Shown here piece by piece: positions 21,985 to 32,571 of a DNA stretch of 64,000 nt. This stretch comes from Favolaschia claudopus (Eukaryota > Basidiomycota > Agaricomycetes > Agaricales > Mycenaceae), in assembly GCA_037176885.1 (NCBI GenBank), contig JAWWNJ010000098.1:310001-374000 (forward strand), in the 5' to 3' direction. The first letter of the stretch is position 1. Each line of letters opens with the position of its first letter. The notes under the pieces were generated by a model, which was not told the origin of the DNA, made no database searches, and worked only from the letters and a program-made list of their open reading frames with translations. A program made the position numbers and the translations under genes.

Positions 21985-23600
21985 ATTTGCTTCCATCTTC
22001 CCCATCTGCTGACGCGGCCGAGGCAGATACCCACAGGATGAGATTCCGCGAGAAACTACCAGCGGGAGAGCGGGGAAAGCAGTTGGGGGCAAGACGTGAT
22101 CGACAGAAGATGGTGCAGGACGGAACGCACGGGAGGAGGATGAATGGGCTTCCGGTACGTCGCCCGTATGCTTACTTGACAAAGAGCCAGCTAACGACAG
22201 TTTGAATTGAATCCGTAGGCCGACCTCCACTTCACGATCGCAGTAGACGACGTTCATCCTCTCTGTCGTTCGCTCATTGGGGTCTCGCGCACGCGAGGTC
22301 CGGAACCCAACCATCTACTCCCGTAACTTGACATGGGCAGAGGTCAACCCTCAAAGCGGAGGAAGAAAGGAACCGCGAGATGGTGAGTGAGCTCAATACG
22401 TGCCGTGCAAATTCTTACCTCGCAGAGAGTTTGCTAACGACACATACATCTTAGGCAACACAAAGGCGCTCGCTCCCGCATATGATGATGACCGGACCTC
22501 GCTCATTTGCGTTTCGAGCACTCGAAAAACCAGGAACGCGAGACAATAAAACTGGGTAGCATGTCGGTACGAACGCACGCGAGGTACGTCGTATGCGCGA
22601 TTCGCGGATTCACTACCTAAACGACGCGGCACAAGCAGATCTGAGGACGTGCCGCGTAGAGTCGAAGCTGCCCCCCACTCCACACGAGAAGCAGAGCACG
22701 GCGAGGCCGGGACGAGGTGTTGGTAGGAAATCGTGAAGGAGAGAGCGTGTAGGAGGACGAGGGAGCTTGAGGTATGCTCCCCGAATTCATATCACGAATT
22801 TCAGCTGACGACTCGAAGCGCAGTCGTAGCCATCGTACTATTCGAATATGTACTCAGTGCCATTTGTGACCATTGCTAGCTCTGATCTGACAATTCATCT
22901 CGGCCCCCCAAACCCGTGCAAGGGACGGAGGTATGCAGCCAGACCAAAGGACGGCGCTTCCTCGTCCGATGACGACTTCGAAGTCTACGTTCAATCACCT
23001 CGACCCCAACAGTCCTCGCGACGCCTCCGTACCATTGGAATCCACTCCAGCATCTTGAATTCTTCCATCTCAGCAGTGCGTCGTTGATTGCGGGGATTCG
23101 TTCCTCTTCCGCAACAGCCGCGTCCTACGGCGCTCAGAGACTCTGAGCTTTTAACCCAATCATGGGAGCTCGGCGTCGGTCCGTGCTGCCTGTGGGACGG
23201 TACATGCTGTTGACGAAGGAATCTTTCCCAAGTCTCAGCAGTTTGGGAGGATCCCAAAGTGCGTCGTCGACTTCCAAGAGGACGGCGTGATATCGCAATC
23301 AGCAGTGAAGGGATTTAGATGGTGCACGATGCGGAAGGCGTAGCCTCGCGAGTGAGTCGCAGGAAGAGTAAAGATTGAAGGGTAGCCGTGCACCCCAATC
23401 ACAGGTGGGAATAAGGAACAAGTCAGCGAAAGAAATACTTCTTGAGGGGCGGCCTTGAATATAAACTATAAGGGGCCCTGGATCAAAATGAATACATTGA
23501 TCTCGACACTGATATCGCGAGGCATGCGAGCCTGAGGAGTGCTCAACCGTAGCTTTTACTCTAGATAATGAGGACATTGAACTGAATGACTATGCTTTTT
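21985..23600. other. Anonymous region
   Basis: Short ORFs only (for example 22848-23087 and 22314-21865 minus), with Arg/Ser-rich composition and no recognisable domain. The stretch may contain decayed LTR-retrotransposon sequence, given the integrase scrap at its right end, but nothing diagnostic is visible. Confidence 0.3.
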
Positions 23601-23605
23601 ATTGA

Positions 23606-23775
23606 GACGCCATCCGACTCTGGATGATAAGCCGAAGACATGTGAAGCTTCGTGCCAATCAACTCGTTGAGTCGGCGCCAGAACGTACTCGTGAAGAGCA
23701 CATCTCGATCGCTCACGATGGACTTGGGGAGTCCGTGCAATTTATAGATGTGTTCAAACATTAATTCAGACGACT
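23606..23775 (-). pseudogene. Ty3/gypsy integrase core fragment
   Basis: On the minus strand the frame reads ELMFEHIYKLHGLPKSIVSDRDVLFTS...FWRRL...GTKLHMSSAYHPESDG. This is the conserved Ty3/gypsy integrase stretch containing the second catalytic Asp (SDRD) and leading up to the YHPxSDG segment. Only about 55 residues are present. Sequence after SDG is unrelated, and the other end abuts the histone-deacetylase fragment. Confidence 0.85.
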
Positions 23776-23777
23776 CG

Positions 23778-24074
23778 GTCGAGCCGTCCGCTCCTTATTC
23801 TACAGTGGCAGCACAAGCCTATCCTCCATCTTCCGAACCCGATGTGGGTTTTGTATACGACACCGAAATGACTTTACATTGCTCTCCTGACGGCCATCCG
23901 GAAGCACCTGAACGAATCCTACGAATTTGGAAGGCCTTGGTCTCCGGTCACTATATATCCGAAGCCTGGCAGAGCTCAAAGGTTAACGGGTCGCGTATGC
24001 TTGCTAATACTGTCAACTTGAAAGGACTCTCGCAAGAGCACCTGCGAACGCTGTATATGGTGCGCTCGGCCTAA
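23778..24074 (+). pseudogene. Class-II histone deacetylase (HDA1-like) N-terminal fragment
   Basis: The frame reads PDVGFVYDTEMTLHCSPDGH followed by PEAPERILRIWKALV. It matches the start of the HDA1/Clr3 deacetylase domain, where the pattern is G.VYD..M..H......HPE.PERI.RI...L. The next roughly 40 residues (ISEAWQSSKVNGSRMLANTV...EHLRTLY) loosely follow the family. The frame stops at 24072-24074 before any catalytic His/Asp residues of the zinc site. It begins at the integrase junction, so this is a captured or rearranged gene fragment. Confidence 0.6.
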
Positions 24075-24477
24075 ACACCACCAAACAGGAACGAAATTTA
24101 TTACGAGTGATCCAAAACCTTAGACCTTTGATCCTCTTGCCAAAACACTTCGCTCTGCAACAATGTCGGAAAAATCAAAAAAGGGTTGTTGGGCCTGAGC
24201 AGGCCTTGTAAGGTCTAATAAGGCCGTTGGGGAAAAGGAGGGTTACAAGGTTTAAATACGTACCAAATACTACATATAGGGCCTTATAACACATAATGGA
24301 CCTTATAGGACCTAATGAGGCTTGTCAGGCCTTACAAGGCATGTTTCGGCGGCATTAAGCAAAAGTATTACCACTTTACCTTCTTTGTAAGGTGTCTGCT
24401 TGCACCTTGTCTTGACTTTCTAATACTAGACTATCTATTTCTATTGTACTACAATACTGACTCTAACAATTAATTAC

Positions 24478-24556
24478 TGGTGCTTGCGAGAATCGAACGC
24501 TCGACCTCTGCAGTGCGAATAAAACAATGGCAATGTACAATACTGCTATGCTAAGA
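24478..24556 (-). other. tRNA-like sequence (possible tRNA pseudogene or SINE head)
   Basis: Read on the minus strand there is an A-box-like TTAGCATAGCAGT, followed about 45 bp later by a B-box-like CGTTCGATTCTCGC and a CAAGCACCA end. The acceptor and T-stem do not pair fully, and the 5' GGTGCTT expected opposite AAGCACC is missing. It is not a convincing functional tRNA. Confidence 0.3.
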
Positions 24557-24865
24557 GAGCTTTACAGATAGAGAAATTTTGTTCCATATATGGAGGAGCT
24601 CTCGGGTACCTGTACAATTTCCCCATAACACAACAACTCAAGATATTGCTCGTACATTGACTGGTGATTTACTACACATGAGTATATGCTCCCCTACATA
24701 CTTTTTGAAATTCAAATCAGCCATCTTGGCATACAATCACAGCACAAATTATCAAAAACAATACAACTCTGGATTTTCCGCCGAAAAAGATGCAATAAAA
24801 CCACACCTACCATGTCTCTAACAACCCCAACTCGGTTTTGTAACCTCCGGGAAGTCAGCCTGGGA

Positions 24866-27800
24866 TAGTGTTGCCGGGAGCTGGAGTTAGCTCCGAGGTG
24901 AGATGAGCTCCGACTCGACCCGTTACCAAAAACGGTACCTCGAGGTGATGGCAGCTCGCCTCGGCTTGCCCCCAAAAACAGACACCGTGACACTTTTGAC
25001 AGGGTCACCGAGTGACATGCGCGTCGACCACATCCTCCTCCTCCCGCTCACTGGCCAGCGCGTTTCTGCTGCAACTCAAGCCTCTCATGCTTTGTTTTAC
25101 TCTCGCTTGGCATCGACGTCACCTCCCAACTCCTACGCAGCACGCGAAACGCCCCACAGAGCTGGAAGAATGACGCAAAGGTGGCGCGTCGGGCTGGTGC
25201 ATTGGCGGACTCAGGGTCCAAGGTACGCGCGATAGGTACTGCAGAAATGTTATATAAATTGTTGCAATTACTACTCCATTCCAAATCTCACTTTTGTGAT
25301 CCCCCATGCCCTCGCCTTCGTGCCAATGCGGCAATCCGCAAGCATGCACTTGCTATATTCCACCTCCACGTCAAACCGACTTTCCAATGAGCTCGCACCC
25401 GGCAACCAACATTTTTGGCTCTTGGCCCAGCTCTCAGGCACCTGTGATGCCTCTCCCGCCTCAGGCTTTCATCCCCGGCCCCGGATTGCCGTTCACCCCG
25501 CCTCAAACTGCTGCTTTTGGGCAAAATTACACCTTTCAGAACTCGCATCCGGCCATGTACTACAACACCGTCATTCCACCACCCTCTACTGCATCTCATG
25601 CGCCGTTTGTCGACGCAACTAATACAGTTAATTCTGCCTCGGCTCCGCCACAGCGCAAGAAGAAACGCAAGAACAATCCCAACGTTAACTCGGCACCTAC
25701 ATCCCGCACGCGCCGCCGTACTGGCGCAGACTCTATCTCTGAACCAGCGGTTTTTGGGGTGGGTCCGTCAGACCTAAATGCGGCCGCACCGGAATCTGTT
25801 TCGCCTCCCCACGCAAACTTCGGCTCTCTCGTCGACAAAGCATCGAAAAATGCAGGGGATGCAACAGATGTTTGGTTCTTCGTTCGCGGCGTTCACAGCG
25901 CTTCTGCCCCAGCTGTCGCACCAGAACCTACCGAAATGACGCCGAAACGACCAGATCAAAAGGTGTTCTCGCATTTGTCTTGCCGTCTCTGTCCGTGAGT
26001 TTGCAAGCGTATTTTGTTGTGTTTTCCTTATCTGATTGCTTGTATCGTTAGATTTCCACAGTGGAGGACATGGAAGAATGGTCCCGGACAGACGAAGGCC
26101 ATTAGAAATCATCTGCAGGGAGAACATACCAAAATTTGGAAGGAGATGGTTATTTTGAAGGGGCTTAAAGGTTGGGAGTCTCTCGCGAGGGCGCCGAAGG
26201 TTCCGGGAGAGCGTGAGGAGTTCTCTATTCCCGGATTCTACGAGCGTTTGATCAAGTGGATCGCTGTTGATGATCAGGTTTGTTTTTCCTCATTATCGCT
26301 TGTTGCTTCTTTTGATTCAGTCGTTGCAGTCGCTGGACGTTGTGGATTGCCCGGAACTCCGGGATCTCCTCCTCTTCATTGGGGCTCAATTAGAGGACAA
26401 GGATATCCCGCATCGCACGAAGCTGTCAGAGCTTATCGTGAAACGGTTCCAAGTTGAATATCAATTGATGATACATGAGATTCAGGTGCCGTTCAACCTT
26501 GTTTGGCCATTCATGTCTCACATTCTATTCCAGAATTCGCTCGGACGGCAGTCTTACACCCAGGATATATGGAGTCGGGAGAATCTCGACTCCCATCTTG
26601 GTATAACTGCCCATTATCTTATTCGAGACGCGAATGGGCACCTCGTGCTGAAAACACGACTTGTGGCATTTCGTAGATTAGATGGGAGCCACACGGGTGA
26701 GAATGTCGCGAAGATTTTCGTGCAGGTTTTGAAAGAGATTGGGTGCTTACACAAAGTATGTGTCGCTTCAATGGGACTGGAGATATGCTAACCTTGACTC
26801 AGGTGGGGATGATAACATGCGACAATGCTTCCAATAATAATACATGCATGGTTTACATCGCACGTGAGCTTACAATACTCGGTATTCCATTCGATGCAGA
26901 GGGGAACCGGATTCGGTGTGTGATCTCTCCTGTTCACTAATTTTTCAGACTAAATATTAGCGCAGCTGTTTTCCGCATGTTGTTAACATTGCTGTGAAGG
27001 CTGCTCTCGCAACACTGCCCGAGTTACCTGATCCCAGGGACGGGGATGATTTCGACAACTACGGTGAACCAATCCCCGAAGCGCTGAAGAGTGATGTCGA
27101 ATACTGGCAGGCCCTTCGAGGTAATCCCGTGAAGCAGGCACGCTCATTGGTTACTTCCTGCCGGGCATCTGGTCAGCGGCGGGACAACTTCAAAAAGACG
27201 ATCGAAACCGGCAATGCAGCGGGCGGTTTTGGTGACCCTGCATCGGTGCTTCGTGTCATACAGCTATTGCAAGATGTTGACACGCGCTGGTCCGCTACTT
27301 TCTTGATGATAGACCGTTATCTTGAGCAGGACTTGGTGCGTGCAGCTATTTTTTTTTTGCTTGTTGATGATCATGGCTTATTCCTTCCTTCAGGCAGTCG
27401 AGATGTTCCTCGACGATCCTCTACAATCCGAGATTTCTGATCTTCGACTCAGTCCTGTCACGAAAACGGTCTTGCTCGATATCCGACAATTTTTACAAGT
27501 CCCACATCTCGTCCAAGAGATAGTATCTGCGGAAATGGCTCCAACACTGTCTTACGTGCTGCCGCTCTACGAGCAGCTCATTGTCGCTCTCAAACTTCTT
27601 GCACGAGAACTCCCGAAGATCAGTCTTGGTATCAACGCCGCTGTTGATAAATTCACCGAATATCTCGGGATGTCTCGGCGTACTCGAATGTACGCGCTCG
27701 CTATGGGTAATTCCTCCTCTATTCGTCTCCTCGTTCACTTCATTGATTGGAATTAACTGTAGTGTTAAATCCGACAACAAAACTTCAGTGGCTCAGGGAC

Positions 27801-28955
27801 AATTGGTCCTTGTCAGAAGCCGAGGACGCCAAAGTCTGGATTCGTGGCGCGGTGCGTCCGGAAATTATTTGATACATTGTTACTGACAAATTATCAAGAT
27901 GCTGGAGTACCGACGAGAGTTCCGCGCCAACCAGAACTCTGCAAGCACTGCCCAGCTTCCTTCAACTGCCAGCCGCCGCGCTGTTCACACGCCGTCTGCG
28001 TCCCACGCTGCTCGTGCGCAGAAATCTGGGTTTGCGAAACTCAGCGCTCTTGTAAAAGAGCTATCTGCATCCGACATCGACTCCCCAACCAGCACTCAAA
28101 CTCCGCAACCGCTTTCGGAGGAAGAGCAAGTCGAGGCAGAGCGCCGTGCCGCTGCCGAAGATGAACAGATTGTCGATGCAGAGCTGAGTGAATACGAGAG
28201 GGAGGGCCTTCTGAGCGGCTCGGATCCAGAATACGAGGATCTTGACTTGCTCCGCTATTGGGAGGTGAGTTTCAAGCATTCTCTTCGACAATATTGGTTC
28301 ATAATCTATCGCAGGCTCGCCAATATCGATTCCGGTACCTATTTCGCGTCGCGGCTGATGTATTGCCCGTACAGGCTTCGGCAGTGCCATGCGAGCGTGT
28401 TTTCTCCTCCAGTAAAGACACGGACACCTCGCTACGCAACAATCTTTCGCCCGAAATGATGGAAATGCTTCAAATTCTCAAATTTATCTATCGACAGGAC
28501 CGCATCAAATTCTGCGACGACTTGGTTGCAACGGAGGAAGAGCTGTCTGTCATTGACCTTGAGCCTGATCTGGCAGAAGGTTTGATTGCTTCGGGGCGTA
28601 TTCAAGAACTCGAAGGTCTTATAGACTCCTCCTGGGCTTCGCCCGTTTGATTTTCGTATCGTATCACTTGTATACTCACCGTGCTTCGTATTGTGCCATA
28701 ATTTACTCATAAACTGTATATTTTTACATTCTGTATATGTTAACGATACTTGGTGTCGAATTATACCACCCTTTGGAGGTTCATGCGAGGCCGAAACAGC
28801 GCGATGCAGGCCAAAACCAGCAGAGGGGGAAGCGTGGGACAAAAATTTCCGTTTATGGACGTGAGCTCCAAGCTGCCTCGGGCCAACTCGAGCTGCGCAG
28901 AGTTTGATGGGCAATCAGCTCGAGTTTAGCTCCAACTCAGCTCCCGGCAACACTA
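24866..28955 (+). mobile_element. Complete autonomous hAT transposon (4090 bp)
   Basis: Both ends read TAGTGTTGCCGGGAGCTG inward, an 18-bp perfect TIR, followed by subterminal copies of TTAGCTC/GAGCTAA. The flanking 8-bp duplication GCCTGGGA is perfect (24858-24865 and 28956-28963). It encloses one spliced transposase gene with no visible lesion. All features needed for autonomy appear to be present. It sits inside an older inverted-repeat element. Confidence 0.93.
25306..28650 (+). CDS. hAT-family transposase (10 exons, about 962 aa)
   Basis: Exons that join in phase with GT...AG introns: 25306-25994, 26052-26277, 26321-26485, 26534-26755, 26803-26915, 26966-27335, 27394-27706, 27763-27851, 27899-28264, 28315-28650. 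The N-terminal ~200 residues are Pro/Ser-rich with a basic KKKRK patch (nuclear localisation). A BED-type zinc finger follows (CRLC ... HLQGEH). The catalytic core shows the first Asp in TQDIWS, the second in TCDNASNNNT, RIRCFPHVVNIAV across an exon junction, and DTRWSATFLMIDR. An acidic linker precedes the C-terminal hAT dimerisation domain (LPVQASAVPCERVFSSSKDT ... MMEMLQILKF). The family cuts and pastes DNA as an oligomer. The start was chosen as the first Met of the open exon. No internal stop was found. Confidence 0.9.
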
Positions 28956-29066
28956 GCCTGGGAAGACCTAACCAGACCTTATCACGCCTTATAAGGTCAC
29001 CCCTCGAACCTTATAAGGCCGTTAGGTGCTCCAAGGCCTTACCAGGCTTTTTCAATTTTTCCGACA

Positions 29067-29540
29067 AACCGAGGACATTGGGGCAAATCCCCTCGACCAA
29101 ATTTTAGATATTCATGTTTGTAGTATGTAGAAAAATAACTGGAGCTCCAGTCATCTTCTGCAGGAGGTTATTACCGAATCTCAGCTGAATGACATGTAAT
29201 TAATCTGGATAGACATTGCACAAGTCTACTCGATTTGCCGTTGCTCTCCGAAAATGTGTTCATGTTAGTCAAAGAGTAAGATAACGAGAAGCAACGGTAT
29301 AAGAAACCGGAGAGAACAGCGCGAAACCGAGAAGGTCAGCGCCAGAACACGCTGATCATCGAAAATAAGGTTGACGACATCGAGTCAAATGAAAAGGGTG
29401 CCGATGTTTCCCCCAACGCTGTATGAGAAGTGTCACTCCAATTATTTTTCGAAATTAAGATTGTATTAGTGTAGCACAAGGATCGGACTGATTCTAGGTG
29501 ATTGGTATGCAAAGAAAGTGGAGGTGAATGAGTTGGCGAA
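29067..29540. other. Intergenic, nothing recognised
   Basis: A short spacer between the transposon block and the 3' end of the alpha-kinase-like gene. No motif seen. Confidence 0.4.
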
Positions 29541-29547
29541 TGAGTCT

Positions 29548-31799
29548 CTAGTACGCTACAAGACCGAAATTGCGACAGAAATCGTTGCAAGTATGTTCAC
29601 CCCTGAAATTATCAATGGCTTTCTGTCCACCGTCGTCCACGCCGGAGTCGCCTGACGAACTGCTTTATGTCAGCACGATACCGCAAAAAGAAAGGACAAT
29701 GTCTCTACCTGTGTGTTACAGGTGCGAAGATGCTCGTAGAACCGTCAGAAGAAGCAACTACAACACATTGAGGTCGATGCGAAAAAAGATTTAGATAGGC
29801 ACATACCTTTGAATTTGGTGAATAACATAGAGTCTTTGTTGTGGATTAAAGAGAAATGCGAAATCGCGTTCAGGAGGTCGAGCTCCGGTTGAACCACCTT
29901 GTGAAAGGGGATGGCGGAGATCGGTTGGCAGACGAGATGGCCGAGAACAACTTCTCTGTCAGTGATGGTTGCGATGAACAGCTCCGGGGTCGAACACTCA
30001 TTTTATATCAGCGGCTTAATGAACATCCAGCGAGAGATCATACCAGCAAGGCTCGGATTGAGCATCCCATGCTCGTCAATCAAGTTCTCGAGGAGGTCCT
30101 TGAGCCGCTTGCCGCGGAGTAACTCGGCGCGAGCTGCATCGAGTTCTAGACTCGAATTGAACAACGGAATCGGTCGTTCTCGAGGCGTCGAGCAAGGTAA
30201 TGGTCATCGCCACAAGATAGGGATCAAGCAGTGTGAAGGGTGTATAAAATGAGACACTACCTGGAAGTGCGTTTTCAGTGATGGGGTGTTCTTGGCTACG
30301 ATGTCGCGGACACCGTGAAAAAGTTGAGGTTCCTGGGGACGATCCAGGCTGTTGCTCAAATGTTCCTTGGTAAATGTAACTGGGCTCTTGAGGCGGAATT
30401 TGGGAGCGACTAGTCACCACCAACGATGTCATCAACCAAGATCAACTGTATCAGCCCTGTATAAAATTACACACCTTGGGTTCCAGATCCGGACACACGA
30501 GCCTTTGGGAGACCAAGCTCGGTGGGCTCAGACTTGACGCGAGCGGGAAAGTCGTCGTCCGAGACTTCTTGTTTGACCTTGAGCTTTTTAACAGCACGGC
30601 CCTTCCCACGGCCCTTGCGGCGTTTTCTTCCCGTGTAAATCTCATCGAACTCGTCATCATCGTCGTCCGACTCCGAGGGAACATCAAGCTGGGGTAAGGT
30701 CACAAGGGAAGGAAAGTCACAGCGCGAGACACACACCGTTAGCTCAATAGGTACATACATGGTGATCTCCGCCGTGAAGTTGGCGATCGCTGCCTTCTTA
30801 AAGTACTGGCCCTGGTGCTTCGAAAATTGGGACCAGAACGTAGCAACGGTGGAGTTGCCAGTGTAGTTGGAAGGGATATCTGTTCCATTGGCGAAAGTAA
30901 AATAAACATTCTCTCTGGAGCAGAAGTGAGTGCTGCGCAATCGGAGCTCAGTTCATATACTTACCGTTTGAAGCTATTCCCGGGATATTTCTGAACCCAC
31001 CGGCCCTCCGGTTCCTGGAAAGTGTTCACCACAGTTCGGAACACATGTTCCATGGTCTACCTGACAATCAAAAGGCGTAGTCAACAGAACATGTCACTTA
31101 CATCATCGAGAGAAAAACTGCGCGACTGAGCAGGTACACGTGTGCCGACCTTTTGTCCAGTTGCCTTTTGCAGAAAGCAAGTCACCCGGAATAGAATCTG
31201 GGTGGTCTTGGATGAATCCGTACGCTTCCGGGCTGTCTCGCGCATGTGTAGAAATTTTGCGGTGCGACCAGACGACCCCGACGCTTCTTCCTTGACTTTT
31301 GGTGTCAGCCGCAAGTTAGAAGAAAGCCTCTTGTTCTGAGCGAATTTGATCTTCACTTCCGCCATGTCGGAAGGGCCGACTTCTTGAATGTCGTCACCGT
31401 CGTCGCTCTCGATACTGATGACCGAGTGTGATTGCTGGATGTCGGCTGTTTTCGTAGCAAGATTTTCCTTGTCGTTGGAGGGTTTAGTTGCTAGATACCT
31501 GTCATGTGTATGTTGCGCTGATAGAATGCATGACTTACGCTTCGCGTTCCGCAATTTACATTGTCCACAAGGTGAGCTGGCGAGACGCGGGAAGACAAGA
31601 CCGCATTCCGAACACTGCTTGAGTTTCTAGAGAGGCATCATTAGATATCGGCCAGAGATAATTGGCAACCCACTTCAACAGCGGCCATCTCAGTTTCATT
31701 GCCTTGACATTTATCGAACTTCTCGCATTTGTGACAATTGCTCCGCGCCGAGTCGAGGTACTTGAAAGACTGCCCACAACCAGTGCAAAGCACCGTCAT
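29548..31799 (-). CDS. Alpha-kinase-like protein with N-terminal Cys motif (likely pseudokinase)
   Basis: Start codon at 31799-31797 (MTVLCTGCGQSFKYLD). The first ~70 residues hold paired cysteines (CTGC, CHKC, then CSEC and CGQC after a first intron at about 31673-31627), as in many basidiomycete alpha-kinase genes. Next come a Ser/Glu/Lys linker, a conserved-looking TFQEPEGRWVQKYPGNSFKR block, FANGTDIP, and an acidic/basic stretch (about 30690-30480). The C-terminal exons (about 30180-29548) give PSLA, HFSLIHNKDSMLFTKFKG, SIFAPVTH, and the terminal zinc-binding motif HTCNDFCRNFGL. In active alpha-kinases the last segments read DLQG and TDP. Here the Asp/Gln positions are Lys/Lys and Ala, so catalysis is doubtful. 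About nine exons are inferred; internal splice sites are approximate. Stop at 29550-29548. Confidence 0.65.
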
Positions 31800-32565
31800 G
31801 AGGGTAGCACAAAGAATAGAGAGCGCAGTAGAGAGTGAAAGAGAGTGGTAGAGAAAGAATGGAGTGAGGAGACAGGCAGAATGTCGGCGAACTCAGATTG
31901 CGCGACAGCAATTCAAGGTTTGCGGTTAAGCGAAGGGGGGTGGGAGATTCATGGTTTTTTTTAGGAAGTCGAAACTCAGTTTAAGGAGTGAGCCGCAGGG
32001 TACCGCAGGGCGGGGATATCGGAAATGGACGGCAGAGTCGGCCGCGCACACGGTGTCTTGACATCGAAAATGAGTTCGCCGCTGTGTGTTGTTGCAAGTG
32101 CGGAGATGGAACAGGTTCAAGATGCATCGTTGTATAAAAAATCAAGGTGTTCATTGCTGTTCGTCGAGATACGGAGCGGATAGCGAGAAGGAGAGTAGAC
32201 AGTGTTTGGTAATGTTACATAAACAAGGTACCGGTATTCCCTAATTAATGAGTGGCGAGCTGTCCCTTCCCTGAGGCCAAGGCGAGTGTTGTGTGGAGAC
32301 CTCGACATAGCCTGTAGGTATGGTGGAATGAGTGCAGACTGCCTCTAAGGAAGACATAAAAGCCCAGACAATGCGTCGAAAAGTTGTGCGCCACATTCTT
32401 CGGCCGCGTGGACTTGATGGCAACCGTACACCAAACTCGCTTAGTTTTTCAAACCGAAATTTGTTTTTCACCGTTTGCCAAAGTGCTCTAATTACGACTA
32501 CTACTCAAATAGATTACCCCAAATTTGAGCCTCAATACAATTGTTTGATTCTTCTATGTCGTGCC
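31800..32565. other. Intergenic: presumed 5' region of the alpha-kinase-like gene
   Basis: No gene recognised. The minus-strand upstream region of the kinase-like gene would lie here. Pyrimidine-rich tracts on the minus strand (about 31820-31870) are compatible with a fungal promoter, which is an inference only. Confidence 0.3.
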
Positions 32566-32571
32566 GCCCGC

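Larger units (their letters stand above)
24164..29066. repeat. Older inverted-repeat element hosting the hAT
   Basis: Sequence flanking the hAT is itself inverted. The left arm starts TGTCGGAAAAATCAAAAAAG (24164) and the right arm read inward starts TGTCGGAAAAATTGAAAAAG (29066). Both arms continue with AGGCCTTATAAGG-like words. About 0.8 kb remains when the hAT is removed. The target duplication is not clear and the true ends may lie a little further out. The right end of the element at 41597-43581 also contains a TGTCGGAAAA phrase. Confidence 0.6.

Noticed and set aside
24478..24556. Functional tRNA gene
   Set aside because: A- and B-box-like words are present, but the acceptor stem and T-stem do not pair, so it is listed only as tRNA-like.
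26014..26457. Separate small ORFs across 25306-28650
   Set aside because: They are exons of one hAT transposase read through introns; in-phase GT-AG borders join them.
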